From: Carettochelys insculpta
Taxonomy: Eukaryota; Chordata; Testudines; Carettochelyidae
Length of the DNA stretch: 64,000 bases
Direction of reading: 5' to 3'
NCBI RefSeq assembly: GCF_033958435.1
Contig: NC_134138.1
Span: forward strand, 205,911,298-205,975,297
This document shows positions 23,641-34,547 of this stretch, piece by piece. How positions within the stretch are numbered: the stretch's first letter is position 1; each line of letters opens with the position of its first letter. Under the pieces are notes generated by a model. That model was given only the letters and a program-made list of their open reading frames with translations. It made no database searches and had not been told where the DNA came from. A program made the position numbers and the translations under genes.

Positions 23641-23659
23641 ACAGATCGCGTTTTGCCTA

Positions 23660-24010
23660 CCCCAGCCTATAGCATCTGACCACATATACTGCTACTTATA
23701 CAAACTGTCCCCCAGGTTTGATACACAGATGGGCTGACACTCCCCATGGCCCTGGAACAAAGTGGGAGGGGATCCTGGCTTTGTGTCCCAGAAGGGGCGG
23801 GACCAAGGGCAGAAGGGGAGGGGCCCAGGACAGTCAGTGCTGCCTCCCACCCAACGCACACTCTGCGCAGTGGCAAAGCAGCGCTGCCAGCACTTCAAAA
23901 TGGCCCAGAGCTCCGGTTCTGCCACCATCAAAGTAGCAGCAGCTCCGAGCCCCTTAGAAATGCTGTGCCCGAGGGCAACTGTGCCCCATCAATGGACTGT
24001 TAATACATGA
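23660..24010. other. GC-rich segment, unassigned
   Basis: GC content rises sharply at 23740-23980. Overlapping frames of up to 85 codons on both strands reflect composition, not coding. It may be a non-autonomous transposon, but no ends could be recognised. Confidence 0.35.
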
Positions 24011-24026
24011 TGCATGATTTGATTAG

Positions 24027-25690
24027 GGAACATAAGAACATAAGAACATAAGAATGGCCATACTGGGTCAGACCAAAGGTCCATCGAGCCCAGCATCCCA
24101 TCTGCCGACGGTGGCCAATGCCAGGTGCCCCAGAGAAGGAGAACAGAAGACAATGATCAAGTGATTTATCTCCTGCCATCCATCTCCTGCCCTTGTTACG
24201 AAGGCTAGGGCACCATACTTTATCCCTGGCTAATAGCCATTTATGGACCTAACCCGCAAAAATTTATCAAGCTCTTTTTTAAACCCTAATAGAGTCCTGG
24301 CCTTCACAGCCTCCTCGGGCAAGGAGTTCCACAGGTTGACTGTGCGCTGTGTGAAGAAAAATTTCCTTTTATTAGTTTTGAACCTACTACCCATCAATTT
24401 CATTTGGTGTCCCCTAGTTCTTGTATTATGGGAAAAGGTAAATAATTTTTCTATATTCACTTTCTCCACACCATTCATGATTTTATATACCTCTATCATA
24501 TCGCCCCTCAATCGCCTTTTTTCCAAACTGAAAAGTCCCAGTCTCTCTAGCCTCTCCCCATATGGGACCCTTTCCAAGCCCCTAATCATCTTAGTCGCCC
24601 TTTTCTGAATCTTTTCTAATGCCAATATATCTTTTTTGAGGTGAGGAGACCACATCTGCACGCAGTACTCAAGATGTGGGCATACCATAGTTTTATATAG
24701 GGGAAGTATGATATCTTTTGTCTTATTATCGATCCCTTTTTTAATAATTCCTAACATCCTATTTGCCTTACTAACTGCCGCTGCACACTGCGTGGATGTC
24801 TTCAGAGAACTATCCACTATAACTCCAAGATCCCTTTCCTGATCTGTCGTAGCTAAATTTGACCCCATCATGTAGTACGTGTAATTTGGGTTATTTTTTC
24901 CAACATGCATTACCTTACACTTACCCACATTAAATTTCATTTGCCATTTTGCTGCCCAATCACTCAGTTTGCTGAGATCTTTTTGTAGTTCTTCACAATC
25001 TGTTTTGGTTTTGACTGTCCTGAACAACTTGGTGTCATCTGCAAACTTTGCCACCTCACTGCTTACCTCATTTTCTAGATCATTGATGAACAAGTTGAAC
25101 AGGATCGGTCCCAGGACTGACCCCTGGGGAACACCACTAGTTACCCTCCTCCATTGTGAAAATTTACCATTTATTCCCACCCTTTGTTTTCTGTCTTTTA
25201 ACCAATTCCCGATCCATGAAAGGACCTTTCCTCCTATCCCATGACCACCTAATTTACATAAAAGCCTTTGGTGTGGGACCGTGTCAAAGGCTTTCTGGAA
25301 ATCTAGGTATATTATGTCCACTGGGTGCCCCTTGTCCGCATGTTTATTAACCCCTTCAAAGAATTCTAACAGATTAGTTAGACACGACTTCCCTCTGCAG
25401 AAACCATGCTGACTTTTGCCCAACAATTCATGCTCTTCTATGTACCTTGCAATTTTACTCTTTTCTAGTGTTTCTACTAATTTGCCTGGTACTGATGTTA
25501 AACTTATCGGTCTATAATTGCCAGGATCTCCTCTAGAGCCTTTTTTAAATATTGGTGTTATATTGGCCGTCTTCCAGTCATTTGGTACCAAAGTGGATTT
25601 AAAGGATAGGTTACAAACCACTGTTAATAACTCTGCAATTTCACATTTGAGTTCTTTCAGAACCCTTGGGACATTAATTATTATATCACT
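24027..25690 (-). mobile_element. CR1 LINE, 5'-truncated, with intact-looking RT C-terminal half
   Basis: A reverse-oriented CR1. The 3' end at 24027-24053 has three tandem copies of an 8-mer (AACATAAG read on the plus strand), the short tail repeat characteristic of CR1. A 463-codon open frame fills 24230-25621. The element is truncated near 25690. Compared with the other CR1 copies here it is the least damaged, so it is probably the youngest. Confidence 0.92.
24230..25621 (-). CDS. CR1 ORF2 fragment: reverse transcriptase
   Basis: 463 residues open. RT motifs in order: [10 protein letters not shown] at 35-44, [15 protein letters not shown] at 102-116, [11 protein letters not shown] at 162-172, and the catalytic KFADDTK at 192-198. 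The thumb and C-terminal text follows ([33 protein letters not shown]), ending in a normal C-terminus. The N-terminal APE endonuclease and first RT blocks are absent through 5' truncation. RT activity would copy CR1 RNA at the nicked target, but without endonuclease and promoter this copy should not move. The M at the start is only the first methionine of the truncated frame. Confidence 0.9.
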   Translation of the reverse strand: MVCNLSFKSTLVPNDWKTANITPIFKKGSRGDPGNYRPISLTSVPGKLVETLEKSKIARYIEEHELLGKSQHGFCRGKSCLTNLLEFFEGVNKHADKGHPVDIIYLDFQKAFDTVPHQRLLCKLGGHGIGGKVLSWIGNWLKDRKQRVGINGKFSQWRRVTSGVPQGSVLGPILFNLFINDLENEVSSEVAKFADDTKLFRTVKTKTDCEELQKDLSKLSDWAAKWQMKFNVGKCKVMHVGKNNPNYTYYMMGSNLATTDQERDLGVIVDSSLKTSTQCAAAVSKANRMLGIIKKGIDNKTKDIILPLYKTMVCPHLEYCVQMWSPHLKKDILALEKIQKRATKMIRGLERVPYGERLERLGLFSLEKRRLRGDMIEVYKIMNGVEKVNIEKLFTFSHNTRTRGHQMKLMGSRFKTNKRKFFFTQRTVNLWNSLPEEAVKARTLLGFKKELDKFLRVRSINGY

Positions 25691-26199
25691 TTTATGATTT
25701 TACAAGCAACCCGTCTTTATATATTACCCTATCCAAAATGCTGTCATTTTCTCTTTTGGCAGTAAGAACACAGCATGAATGTGGTTAATAGAATCATTAA
25801 TACAAATAATATAATAATGGGATGCAATGCCATATTCAGGAGGGTCATGACACTGGGATGCCATCACTTAAAAAATGCCAATTCTTCTCTTTCTTTGCAG
25901 TTTTAGTATCTGATCATTACATAACAAGACACTTATCTTTCCTAAATGGGCAGATTAAGATACATCCTATGCATATTGCTTTATTTTTCACTTTTATTCA
26001 GCAATTCCTTCTATTGTTCCCAGTGTACTCCCAGATCAAAGGACCAGTCTGCATCTTTTGGGTTCCAGACAATTTCTTTTTAAAAAAAATAGGAGTCCCA
26101 GATAAATAGTTCCTTTGATAATAGCCTCCATTACATTTCCATAATTCAGTTGGGCTTTTTTTCTTTCATATTTCTCTAAAATACATATTGAGTCAAATC
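25691..26199. other. no gene seen
   Basis: AT-rich sequence; a 95-codon frame at 25822-26109 has no recognisable domain. Confidence 0.4.
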
Positions 26200-26600
26200 A
26201 CAATTCCTAGCTACACTATTTACATTAGCTAGATACTTCGCATCTTTTGGCTGAAGACAGTCTCCAACCACGACCTGCTCCTCTGATGCCACCAGGAGGA
26301 CATGACCACTATCATCACGAGAAGGCACTGGAGATGGATAGGGCACATGATGAGAAGGGAGTGGACGCCATTGTAAAGATAGCGCTTCACTGGATGCCTG
26401 AAGGATGATGGAAATGTGGGCTAGGCCCAAGACGACATTGCAGTGTACTGTTGAGGCAGACATGAAGAGAATGAATTACCACTGGGACACACTGAGAAAA
26501 TGGCCAAAGACAGACAGAAGTGGAGGACCTTCCTTGCTGACCTACACGCCAGCAGGTATAACAGGCTTTTAACTAACTCACCCACTATCCAGTAGGGCAA
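26200..26600 (+). pseudogene. 3' end of another non-LTR retrotransposon
   Basis: Read across frames, the plus strand shows RRHWRWIGHMMRREWTPL near 26315-26370 and EKMAKDRQKWRTFLADLHASRY near 26493-26560. These are the two conserved blocks at the C-terminus of many APE-type LINE reverse transcriptases (RWxGHxxR and WxxxAxDRxxWRxFxxxL). Stops lie between them. It is a short, old fragment of a LINE family different from CR1. Confidence 0.55.
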
Positions 26601-26669
26601 CTTTGAGTCCATTGTCTCCCATGATGATGGTTGTCCTAGGTCTCCTATTCAAGTCCCATGTTAGTCTGA

Positions 26670-27023
26670 TTAGCATCTCCCACTCCTGGGGACCCATTTC
26701 CAGTGGAAACAATTTAGCATTGGGCCTTCCTTTGGAATAAGTTTCTCAGAATCCTCAGTTTGCACAGCTGCAATTTCCCTCTGCTCATGAAAAACTCCCT
26801 CTTCTCTCCTTTGCATTTTTTTGCTCAATTCATCAGTAGGTTTCCCATCCCATTTGTCCAGATCTATTCCCCTCAATAAAACAAATAAACCATATCTACT
26901 CCCCTCAGTAAATCCAGTCATCACATCTTGTTTCTTCTGAGGCTTACTCCATCCTGTGCTTCCTTGGGGAGTGTCAGACTGTCTTCTGCCATGGCCTCTC
27001 CAATAACCTTCTGGTGTTCTCAT
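26670..27023 (-). other. unrecognised 117-codon frame
   Basis: A minus-strand open frame, highly charged (runs such as LSKKMQRREEGVFHEQREIA), with no domain I recognise. AT-rich, non-repetitive surroundings and no splice or promoter context. It could be a transposon or retroviral fragment, or chance. Low confidence that it is expressed. Confidence 0.2.
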
Positions 27024-27246
27024 TCAAATAAATCACTGCCTCACTCTGGGTTTTCTACCATCTATCTGGCTTCCCCCTTTCATCATCCTTTGACACACAA
27101 TCCAGTGATCCAGAACAGTCAGTCCCTCCACTTGGGCATGGTGCACCAAACTGTTAGACATTGCTAATGAATTCCTATCCAACCTTTCAAACACTGCAAT
27201 ACAAAAATCCATGTGATTTGGTTTTGGGAAGAAGGGGCTTTTGAAA

Positions 27247-28408
27247 TGTGGATGTGATATACCTTGACTTCAGCAAGGCTTTTGATACGGTCTTCCACAA
27301 CATTCTTGTCCATAAGTTAAGGAAATATGGATTGGATCCTTGGACTATAAGATGGATAGAAAGCTGGCTTGATGGTCGGGCCCAACAGGTAGTGGTCAAT
27401 GGCTCAATATCTGTATGGCGGTCTGTTTCAAGCGAAGTGCCACAAGGCTCAGTTCTGGGGCCGGTGTTGTTCAACATCTTTATTAATGACCTGGATGAGG
27501 GACTGGATTGCACCCTCAGCAAGTTTGCGGATGACACAAAACTAGGGGGAGAGGTGGATACGTTGGAGGGTAGAGAGAGAATCCAGAGGGACCTGGATAG
27601 ATTGGAGGACTGGGCCAAAAGAAATCTGATGCAGTTCAATAAGGAGAAGTGTGTAGAGTCCTGCACCTGGGGCAGAAGAATCCCAAACATTGTTACAGCC
27701 TGGGGACCGACTGGCTCAGCAGCAGTACGATGGAAAGGGACCTAGGGGTTATGGTGGATGAAAGGCTGGATGTGAGTAAACAGTGTGCCCTTGTAGCCAA
27801 GAAGGCTAACGGCATACTAGGGTGCATTAGGAGGGGTATTGTGAGCAGATCTAGAGAAGTAGTTATTCCTCTTTATTTGGCACTGGTGAGGCCACATCTG
27901 GAATATTGTGTCCAGTTTTGGGCCCCCCACTATAAAAAGGATGTGGATTTGCTGGAGAAGGTTCAGCGAAGGGCAACAAAAATGATTAAGGGTCTGGAGC
28001 ACAAGACCTATGAGGATAGGCTGAGGGATTTGAGCTTGTTTAGTTTACAGAAGAGAAGACTTAGAGGTGATTTAATAGCAGCCTTCAACTTCCTGAAGTG
28101 GAGCTCTAAAAAGGAGGGTGAGAAACTGTTCTCAGTGGTGTCAGATGGCAGAACAAGAAATAATGGTCAGAAGTTGAAGAGGGAGAGGTGCAGGTTAGAT
28201 ATTAGGAAAAACTGCTTCACCAGGCGGGTGGTGAAGCATTGGAATGCATTGCCTAGAGAGGTGGTGGATTCTCCATCCCTTGAGGTTTTTAAGTCCCGGC
28301 TGGACAAGGTCCTGGCTGGGGTGACTTAGTGGGGGTTGATCATGCTTGAAGCAGGGGGCTGGACTAGATGACCTCCTGAGGTCCCTTCCAGCCCTGTGAT
28401 TCTGTGAA
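27247..28408 (+). mobile_element. CR1 LINE, second subfamily, 5'-truncated
   Basis: Sense-oriented CR1, about 1.16 kb. It starts abruptly in RT motif A and runs to the CR1 3' end 'cccttccagccctgtgattc' with an ATTCTGTG tail. The sequence is clearly diverged from the 24-kb copy: motif A reads DFSKAFD instead of DFQKAFD. Two CR1 lineages are therefore present. Confidence 0.9.
27248..28329 (+). pseudogene. CR1 ORF2 fragment with a 2-bp frameshift
   Basis: Frame 1 (27248 to about 27650) has [22 protein letters not shown] and the catalytic KFADDTK (residues 92-98). Frame 2 (27649-28329) continues with [16 protein letters not shown] and [16 protein letters not shown] to the natural C-terminus at a TAG. 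The break lies at 27648-27655, where a GT pair looks duplicated. The usual Gly before VPQGS is Glu. The rest of the protein is uninterrupted. Confidence 0.85.
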
Positions 28409-28432
28409 ATCCGGGGAGGGGGTCCTTTCAAA

Positions 28433-28605
28433 AGGGCCCTATCTATACTGGTGCATGCATTTCAAAAGTGGCACTTTTGCAACGCACTCAGCTCCAATTA
28501 TGCTCATGAGGTGCTGCATATGCATGGAAGTGCCTCATTAGCATCTGCCAAAGTGGCTCATTATCATCCTCCTTCTGAAAGCTGGGGGCTAGTGTAGCCA
28601 TGGCC
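28433..28605. mobile_element. short MITE next to the CR1 end
   Basis: Left end GGGCCCTATCTATACTGG and right end, reversed, GGCCATGGCTACACTAGC form an imperfect inverted pair of the TCTACACTAG type. The interior 'aggtgctgcatatgcat' and 'ctcattagcat' is shared with the MITE at 44087-44499. About 173 bp. Confidence 0.6.
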
Positions 28606-31600
28606 AAATTGCAAGGGAAAGAGCAGTAACAACATATTAATAAGTAATTATTTTCACTTCATGTCAAAGCTGTGAGGCGCTGAATGGGTGACTATTAAGA
28701 AAACTATTTTATTAGATCTTTTGGGAGCATTTCTAATGATGAATGACTCTCCCCATTGCTCCTGTTATTAATGTCTTCTCTCTTAAGCACATTCACATAA
28801 ACTCTTCTCTGGGCTGATAGTAAAAGTAATGGATACATTTCATAAGCAACACATCATTTGCACCCACTGGATTGCACTCAAGTGTCCAGGGCAGGACCAT
28901 GCTCTGCTTCCCCTGTTCACCAACACTCACTTCAATGCCGAGCTTTGCTCACAATCTTCCATATGAGGCACATTCCCCCCTACTACATTAAAACCCTTTT
29001 TATGGTAAATGCTGAGGCCTAGTTCCTCAAAGGTGCTTAGCCACATAATTCCCATCAAAATTAGTGGAGTTAGACACCTAAAGTATCTTTGAGGATCTGG
29101 GCTTGAGTGTTTTGGCTATACACATTTTTCAGCAGTACTCCGCAGTCTGAAGATTTGAGCCCTCATAAATGGTACAGCCTAGTCCTGTGTACACCAAGTT
29201 ACATTTATATGCCAAGAGTGGAGTAAAGGGACCATAGTACAAATGAGACTCAGATCCTGTTATATTCTGTTTAGTACAGCATTGAATATACCGACAGTGC
29301 TCGGTAAATCATAAACAACATCTGAGGGCAGGGTGGCTCTCCAGCAGCTTAAGAGCCCCTGTATTACTGCATTCTGTAAGGCAAAAGAGTGAGGATTTGG
29401 ATGAGTCTTTCATATGGCTGATGACATGAGGTTGGGCTCAGCTGCAGAGCTGTTCAGTCCTTTATGGATGTGCAAGGCTTTTCTGCATATGATTATCACC
29501 AAGACAATAATGTGAATGAAAGGTTGGGACCTTTTCCAGCAAGATGATTATGCAGGGTTGGGAAAAGCCTTGTTATTGTTTATTCATGAAATTGTGGAGT
29601 TATTCAAAGAAACACAGTCTGGACAGTGAATTCAGGGAACCTCTGGGGGAGACAGCAGATATTAACTTGTCAGTGTTAATGCATAGCTAAACCACTGAAA
29701 CAGGACTGCTCTACCATATTAGCAACTGCTGCTATTACCTCTGCCTAAATGGCTTTTAATGTTCTTTACATTACTGCATAATATATGAAGATAGCAATTT
29801 ACAAGCACAATTCCTTTCTAATCAAGAAAAAAGAATGTTCATGAGCGCTGATTCTTTCAGTGACTTTAATGTTCCACATAAGGGCTTTTAAATACTATGT
29901 GATTCACAAACATTTGCTAAATGTCTGTGATGTCCATGATAAAAGGAAAAAGCTGAAGAAGTTTTAAAATGCATGCATGTATTTCTGAAAATTACTAAAT
30001 ATAGGTTATTAGGCCATCACTGGAGACCACAAACCCTTTTTTACAAAATAGTAATTAAAAACTCCCATTAAGATCAGAGCTCCTTGGATCACCGAAAGCA
30101 ACTCAAAACAGAGAGGAAAAGCTCAACTGTCTTGTGAAACAAGAACCTTTTTATTTATAAAATAATTTTCTTATAGCTCTCTAACAACAGTGATGTTAGG
30201 TATAAACTAACGTAGGACTAATGCTGCAGTGATTTACACCCGTAAATAATTTTAAGGATGTGAGCAGTCCCACTGAAGTCAGTAGGAATCCTCATCTACA
30301 GAGGGCACATGTATAAGTCTTTGCGGAAGTGGTACAAGATTTATGTTTAAAAGAGACAGAAAGACAAAGGGCTGGGAAGTAAAGTGACAAAGTGATGGAG
30401 ATATTTTTCTCTTTAAAGGTGCTGCAGAGAAAGAAGGAAAATTATTGTAAACAGCTATGGCCCTGTGAGCTTTAAGAAAATCTATCAGAGCTAATTGGAT
30501 TTATAGTTACCTGACACGAAACACACACAAGCTTTGCAAAGATTTTTAAATACAATTTACTCTTTACACTAGGCAACAGAGAAGATATGCAGACCCTGAT
30601 AAAAATTATGAAAACTAACACAATATGCATTTTTCTGCTTCAGTTTCCTCTCCATTCTGGGGCAGCCTCTGGACTTAGATCGTAGTCCTCTGGTACGTCC
30701 TGGATCCCTCTACTGAAGCTCATGGCTTCTCTTATGAGTCATGGAAACATTGTCACACACCAAAACCCCTTCACCCGCCCGTAGTCAGTTCCCTTCCACA
30801 TGCTCCCAAACAGCCAGTGAGAGAGACTTTAATCTCCAGTTTCCTGTATCAGACATGGCTCTGGTCAGTCTTAAGGATCAGACTGCCACTAGGGAATCCA
30901 TGGCTTAGGTATCTCCCCATTGGAGTTCGGGTTTGACAAACTGGATTGCCCTGAGCATCTACAATCTCTTTGTGAAGGGTGCCTCATTTGAATGGACAAT
31001 CATCAGAATTTAACCACTATGTATAAGTAACTATACCATGTATTACTACTCTTGTTCCAGTATAAGAATTTTTCCTTTGACCTCCTATGGGTTTTACCAC
31101 AATGAAAAAAAAAAGACAAAAGGCAGCAGAAAAGGCAAACAAGTTCCACATTCAAAATGCAGTTTGCTGTTCAACAAAGTCCCCAATATCTTCCAGAATT
31201 CATGCATGTGTACCCAGACAGATTCTCGCAAATTATCACTGTCAACAAGTTCTACAAAAGTTGATAAGGACAAGCAGAAAGGAAATAAAGGATAAGAGCT
31301 TATGAGATTAAGGGGGGCAAAATTAAGTCCAGATGAACCAACATGGATCAAATGAAGCAGAATCAAATCTTTTATCAAATCACATTTGACCTGTGCTGAA
31401 GACCATCCCCTCCTCCCTACATGGCACAAGAGTAGAAGAGCTGGTTGAAACTTTTGGAACAAAAGATTCTTCATTCAAAATTGGCTTTTTCAGCTGCCAA
31501 AACATACACCTGTCCACACAAATAGGTATTTGTGTATAAAGCAGGATCTTGGGCAATACTTCACCTTTTCTTGCTGAAGCATACAGACTTCTGAGGAAGA

Positions 31601-32129
31601 AACAGGTCAATATATTTCATTTTGCACCCAGACACCCTTAGGCAGAGCAGCAGCAGAGATGTTCCATGCTACCTATCTTGAGCTTAGAGCTGGAGACTAG
31701 GATTTCATCTTTTGCAGGAAGAGAGAAACAGAGGCTCTAATAGCAACTTCAGTGAAAAGATTAATAGCAATTGCCCCACTGGAACCAAAATAATGTTTCA
31801 GAAAGAGTCTGAAATACTTAGGATAGAGGTTCCCAAGCTGAGTCCCCTGGTCCCCACAAAGTTGATCGCTCAGGTGGTTCCAACACTGGTTTTTCCAGAT
31901 GCAGAATTAAAAACAATGCATTCTTTCCTATTATTATTTTTTCAGGTAAGCAATTGCTGAAGTTGGCCCAGGGATGTTCTGAGATGTTGTTTACATGATT
32001 ACAGGTAGGAGAGGAATTGCATCATGGGACACAGACCTGGCATTTAGGCAAGGCAAGCAAGGTGGTTCTTGGGCTCTGTGCCTTCAGGTCCCTGCTCTCC
32101 AACTGACTATAGCTGTAGGTCACTGGACT

Positions 32130-32222
32130 GGTGCCTGTTTAAACAGAATCTGATAAAACCAAGCAATACATCTACATGGGTTGTAGTGGAAGATTAACTG
32201 AAGGTTTATTCTCTGGGCTAAT
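32130..32222 (+). repeat. direct repeat, copy 1
   Basis: About 90 bp starting 'ggtgcctgtttaaacagaat' and ending 'gaaggtttattctc'. It recurs in the same direction at 32810-32901 with about ten differences. Confidence 0.75.
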
Positions 32223-32809
32223 GATGTTCTATACTATGATAAAGTCTCAAAACCCTTTCTTTGGAAAAAGTCAGCAAAATCACCTCTGAGCTCCGAGCAC
32301 CAATTGTCACATAAGGCTCTTACCCAACACTACAAAATTACACAATATAGGAGGGAGGGAAACCCTAATCTTTTCTGGAGATCATGTTCGATCTTTCAGG
32401 ATTAATAAGGTTATGGTTTTAAATTATACCCTAGATAAACATTTATTTCCAAGTGTTTAAAGCTAAGGGAGAACGCTCCAGGACCACTGCACAGTGATTT
32501 ACCTCCAGTTCACAGTGACTAGCATTTCACCTGCCTAAGGATAGGTTCTTTGCACACTTCTACACAGACAGGCAAGAATTGCACAAATCCATTGTGCACA
32601 TGGTGGGAAAAAACCCACTGTGAGAAAAGTACAATTCTTTACAATCTATTTTAAAAATTGTGTGGGTTTCCTCTGATCTTCTTACCCCTTCCTGCTCCCC
32701 GACCTCTTCTTTTTCTCTTTAGCATGATTGAACCAAAAAAAGAACAGGCAAAAATCTCAAGGTGGCATTTTCACTGCCTGAAGCTTTTTTTTAACATACT
32801 CTGTACGTG

Positions 32810-32901
32810 GTGCCTGTTTAAATAGAATCTGATAATACCAAGCAATACATCAACATGGGTTGCAGTGGAGGATTAATTGAAGGTTTATTCTGCAGAGTGT
32901 T
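32810..32901 (+). repeat. direct repeat, copy 2
   Basis: Second copy of the 90-bp word, 680 bp downstream of copy 1. The interval between them shows no internal element. Confidence 0.75.
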
Positions 32902-33777
32902 ATGCTAGTCTAACAAAAATCTGTTATGTTACCTCAGCTACTGATCCAGTAAGGTTTGAGCTCAGTGATTTGCATGTCATACAATTTTAATGACAATGTG
33001 TATAAAGCTTTAGGGCATTGTTAGGCTAGGACAATTTATTTTAGGTTTCATGGCCATTATTTGTTGGTTCTTCTTTAAAGAGCAGAGAAATAAGACTATT
33101 TGAAGAACTGAAAAATAAAACCACCTCTGATGCTTTGTTTTCACATTCTCTACTCTTCCATCTCTATGCCTCCCCTCCCCCTTCACCATTACCCCCATCT
33201 CCCCTCATGCTGCAGAGAAAGCTTTTCCCAGTTGGGTTCGCAAAGCCATCACCCGCCCCACTTTTCAAGCATCTCCTGAAGTTATGCTTCTCCGGTGATG
33301 TCCCCTTGAAGTGAATGACATTAAAAAATACACCCCTCTCAGTTATTTGTTCTTCTCTTCTTTCGGGTGTACCCTCCTTTTTCTCTTCCTGTAAGACTGT
33401 AAGTGCTTCAGTGCAGGTATTCCCTAATTGTTATGTCTTACACAGCTCTGAAGACCTTGTCAGCAATTAACTCATCATAATAACTATGTAGCTCTTGCAT
33501 AGTATTTAGGAAACTGCTGGAAACATGCTAGGAGTAATACATTTCTGTTGTCATATTTATGGGGATTTAGCAACCTGTTCAGGTACAATCCAAACCAATC
33601 AAACCAAACTTGTGTTGCTGCGACTATTCTGTACATTTCTTGATTCCCATTTTCACTGGCAGAACAGAAATTTCAGAACCGTTCTGATCACTTTTCTCAT
33701 AATGTAAGCCTGACATACAGCATGTTAAAACTAAAATGATCTAATATGAAGAATTGCAGACCACAGTATTTGCATAT

Positions 33778-34175
33778 TGTGATGTAGTGGGGGGGTATGT
33801 GTGTACGTGAGTGGCTCACAGAGGGTGTGGGGCTACTGCTGAGGGTAACCTAGGCTACTAGGTGACACCTCTGGACCTCAGACAAAGGAGGAGATGGAGT
33901 CTGAGGGGTTTGGATTGGAACTGGGAGTTGGAAAGTGGTTAGTCTGGGCTGGAAGACAGAGAGACAAAGAAGAGGGCAAGGCCTTGGCTCTGGGGGCCTC
34001 TTGGGGCTTCTTCTCCCCAACATAGATTGGACTGGTTGTCTCTGCCTCCTATACTGACTCTTCTGTAAGATGCTGTGTACTGTTAGCTAATAAACCCACT
34101 GTTCTCCTGCTGAGTGAGAGTCACTCCTGCCTGCAGACAGGGTGCAGAGCTTGGGAACCCCTGAACACCATCACA
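33778..34175 (+). mobile_element. 5' LTR of a Ty3/gypsy-like element
   Basis: A 398-bp LTR. It begins TGTGATG and ends CATCACA, a perfect 7-bp inverted pair in the TG...CA form. The polyadenylation signal AATAAA is at 34089-34094. One base after the LTR lies a primer binding site. No 3' LTR was found downstream, so the copy is 3'-truncated or rearranged. Confidence 0.75.
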
Positions 34176-34176
34176 C

Positions 34177-34194
34177 TGGTGTGAGCAGTGGGAT
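34177..34194 (+). promoter_or_regulatory. primer binding site, tRNA-Leu type
   Basis: TGGTGTGAGCAGTGGGAT differs at two positions from the complement of a vertebrate tRNA-Leu 3' end (TGGTGTCAGAAGTGGGAT). Its place just after the LTR is where reverse transcription is primed in LTR retrotransposons. Confidence 0.65.
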
Positions 34195-34547
34195 GTACTG
34201 CATCCCAAGGATGGAGCATCCAGCAGTAAGTGACGGGGGCCCAGAAGGAGGAAGGGGGCCAGCGAGACCCAGGTATACTGACAGGCAGTGAGGTGCAGTT
34301 CCTCAAGGTGGAGGGGCATGTGGCTGAACCTGAGCAACTGCGGTCATGGTCCTCGAGAGGGGGTGTCACACCTGAGGAGGTGTTACTCCTGGGAGTCCAT
34401 TGGAATCGATCCCAGAAGGCAGAGGTGCTGACGGCCTAACTCCCAGGAACATGTGATCCACAAGGAGTCTGGCACACTGAAGGGATTCTTCCAGGAATCA
34501 TAGGGTGCAGTGGGTCTGCAACCACACTCAGCAACTCCACTGTGAAG

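Larger units (their letters stand above)
28606..33777. other. 5 kb without gene or clear transposon
   Basis: AT-rich, apparently single-copy sequence. Frames are under 130 codons without domains (for example 31094-31474 minus). The only structure I see is a 90-bp direct repeat at 32130 and 32809. This is the largest repeat-poor block in the window and a reasonable place for host regulatory elements, though none can be shown from sequence alone. Confidence 0.45.
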
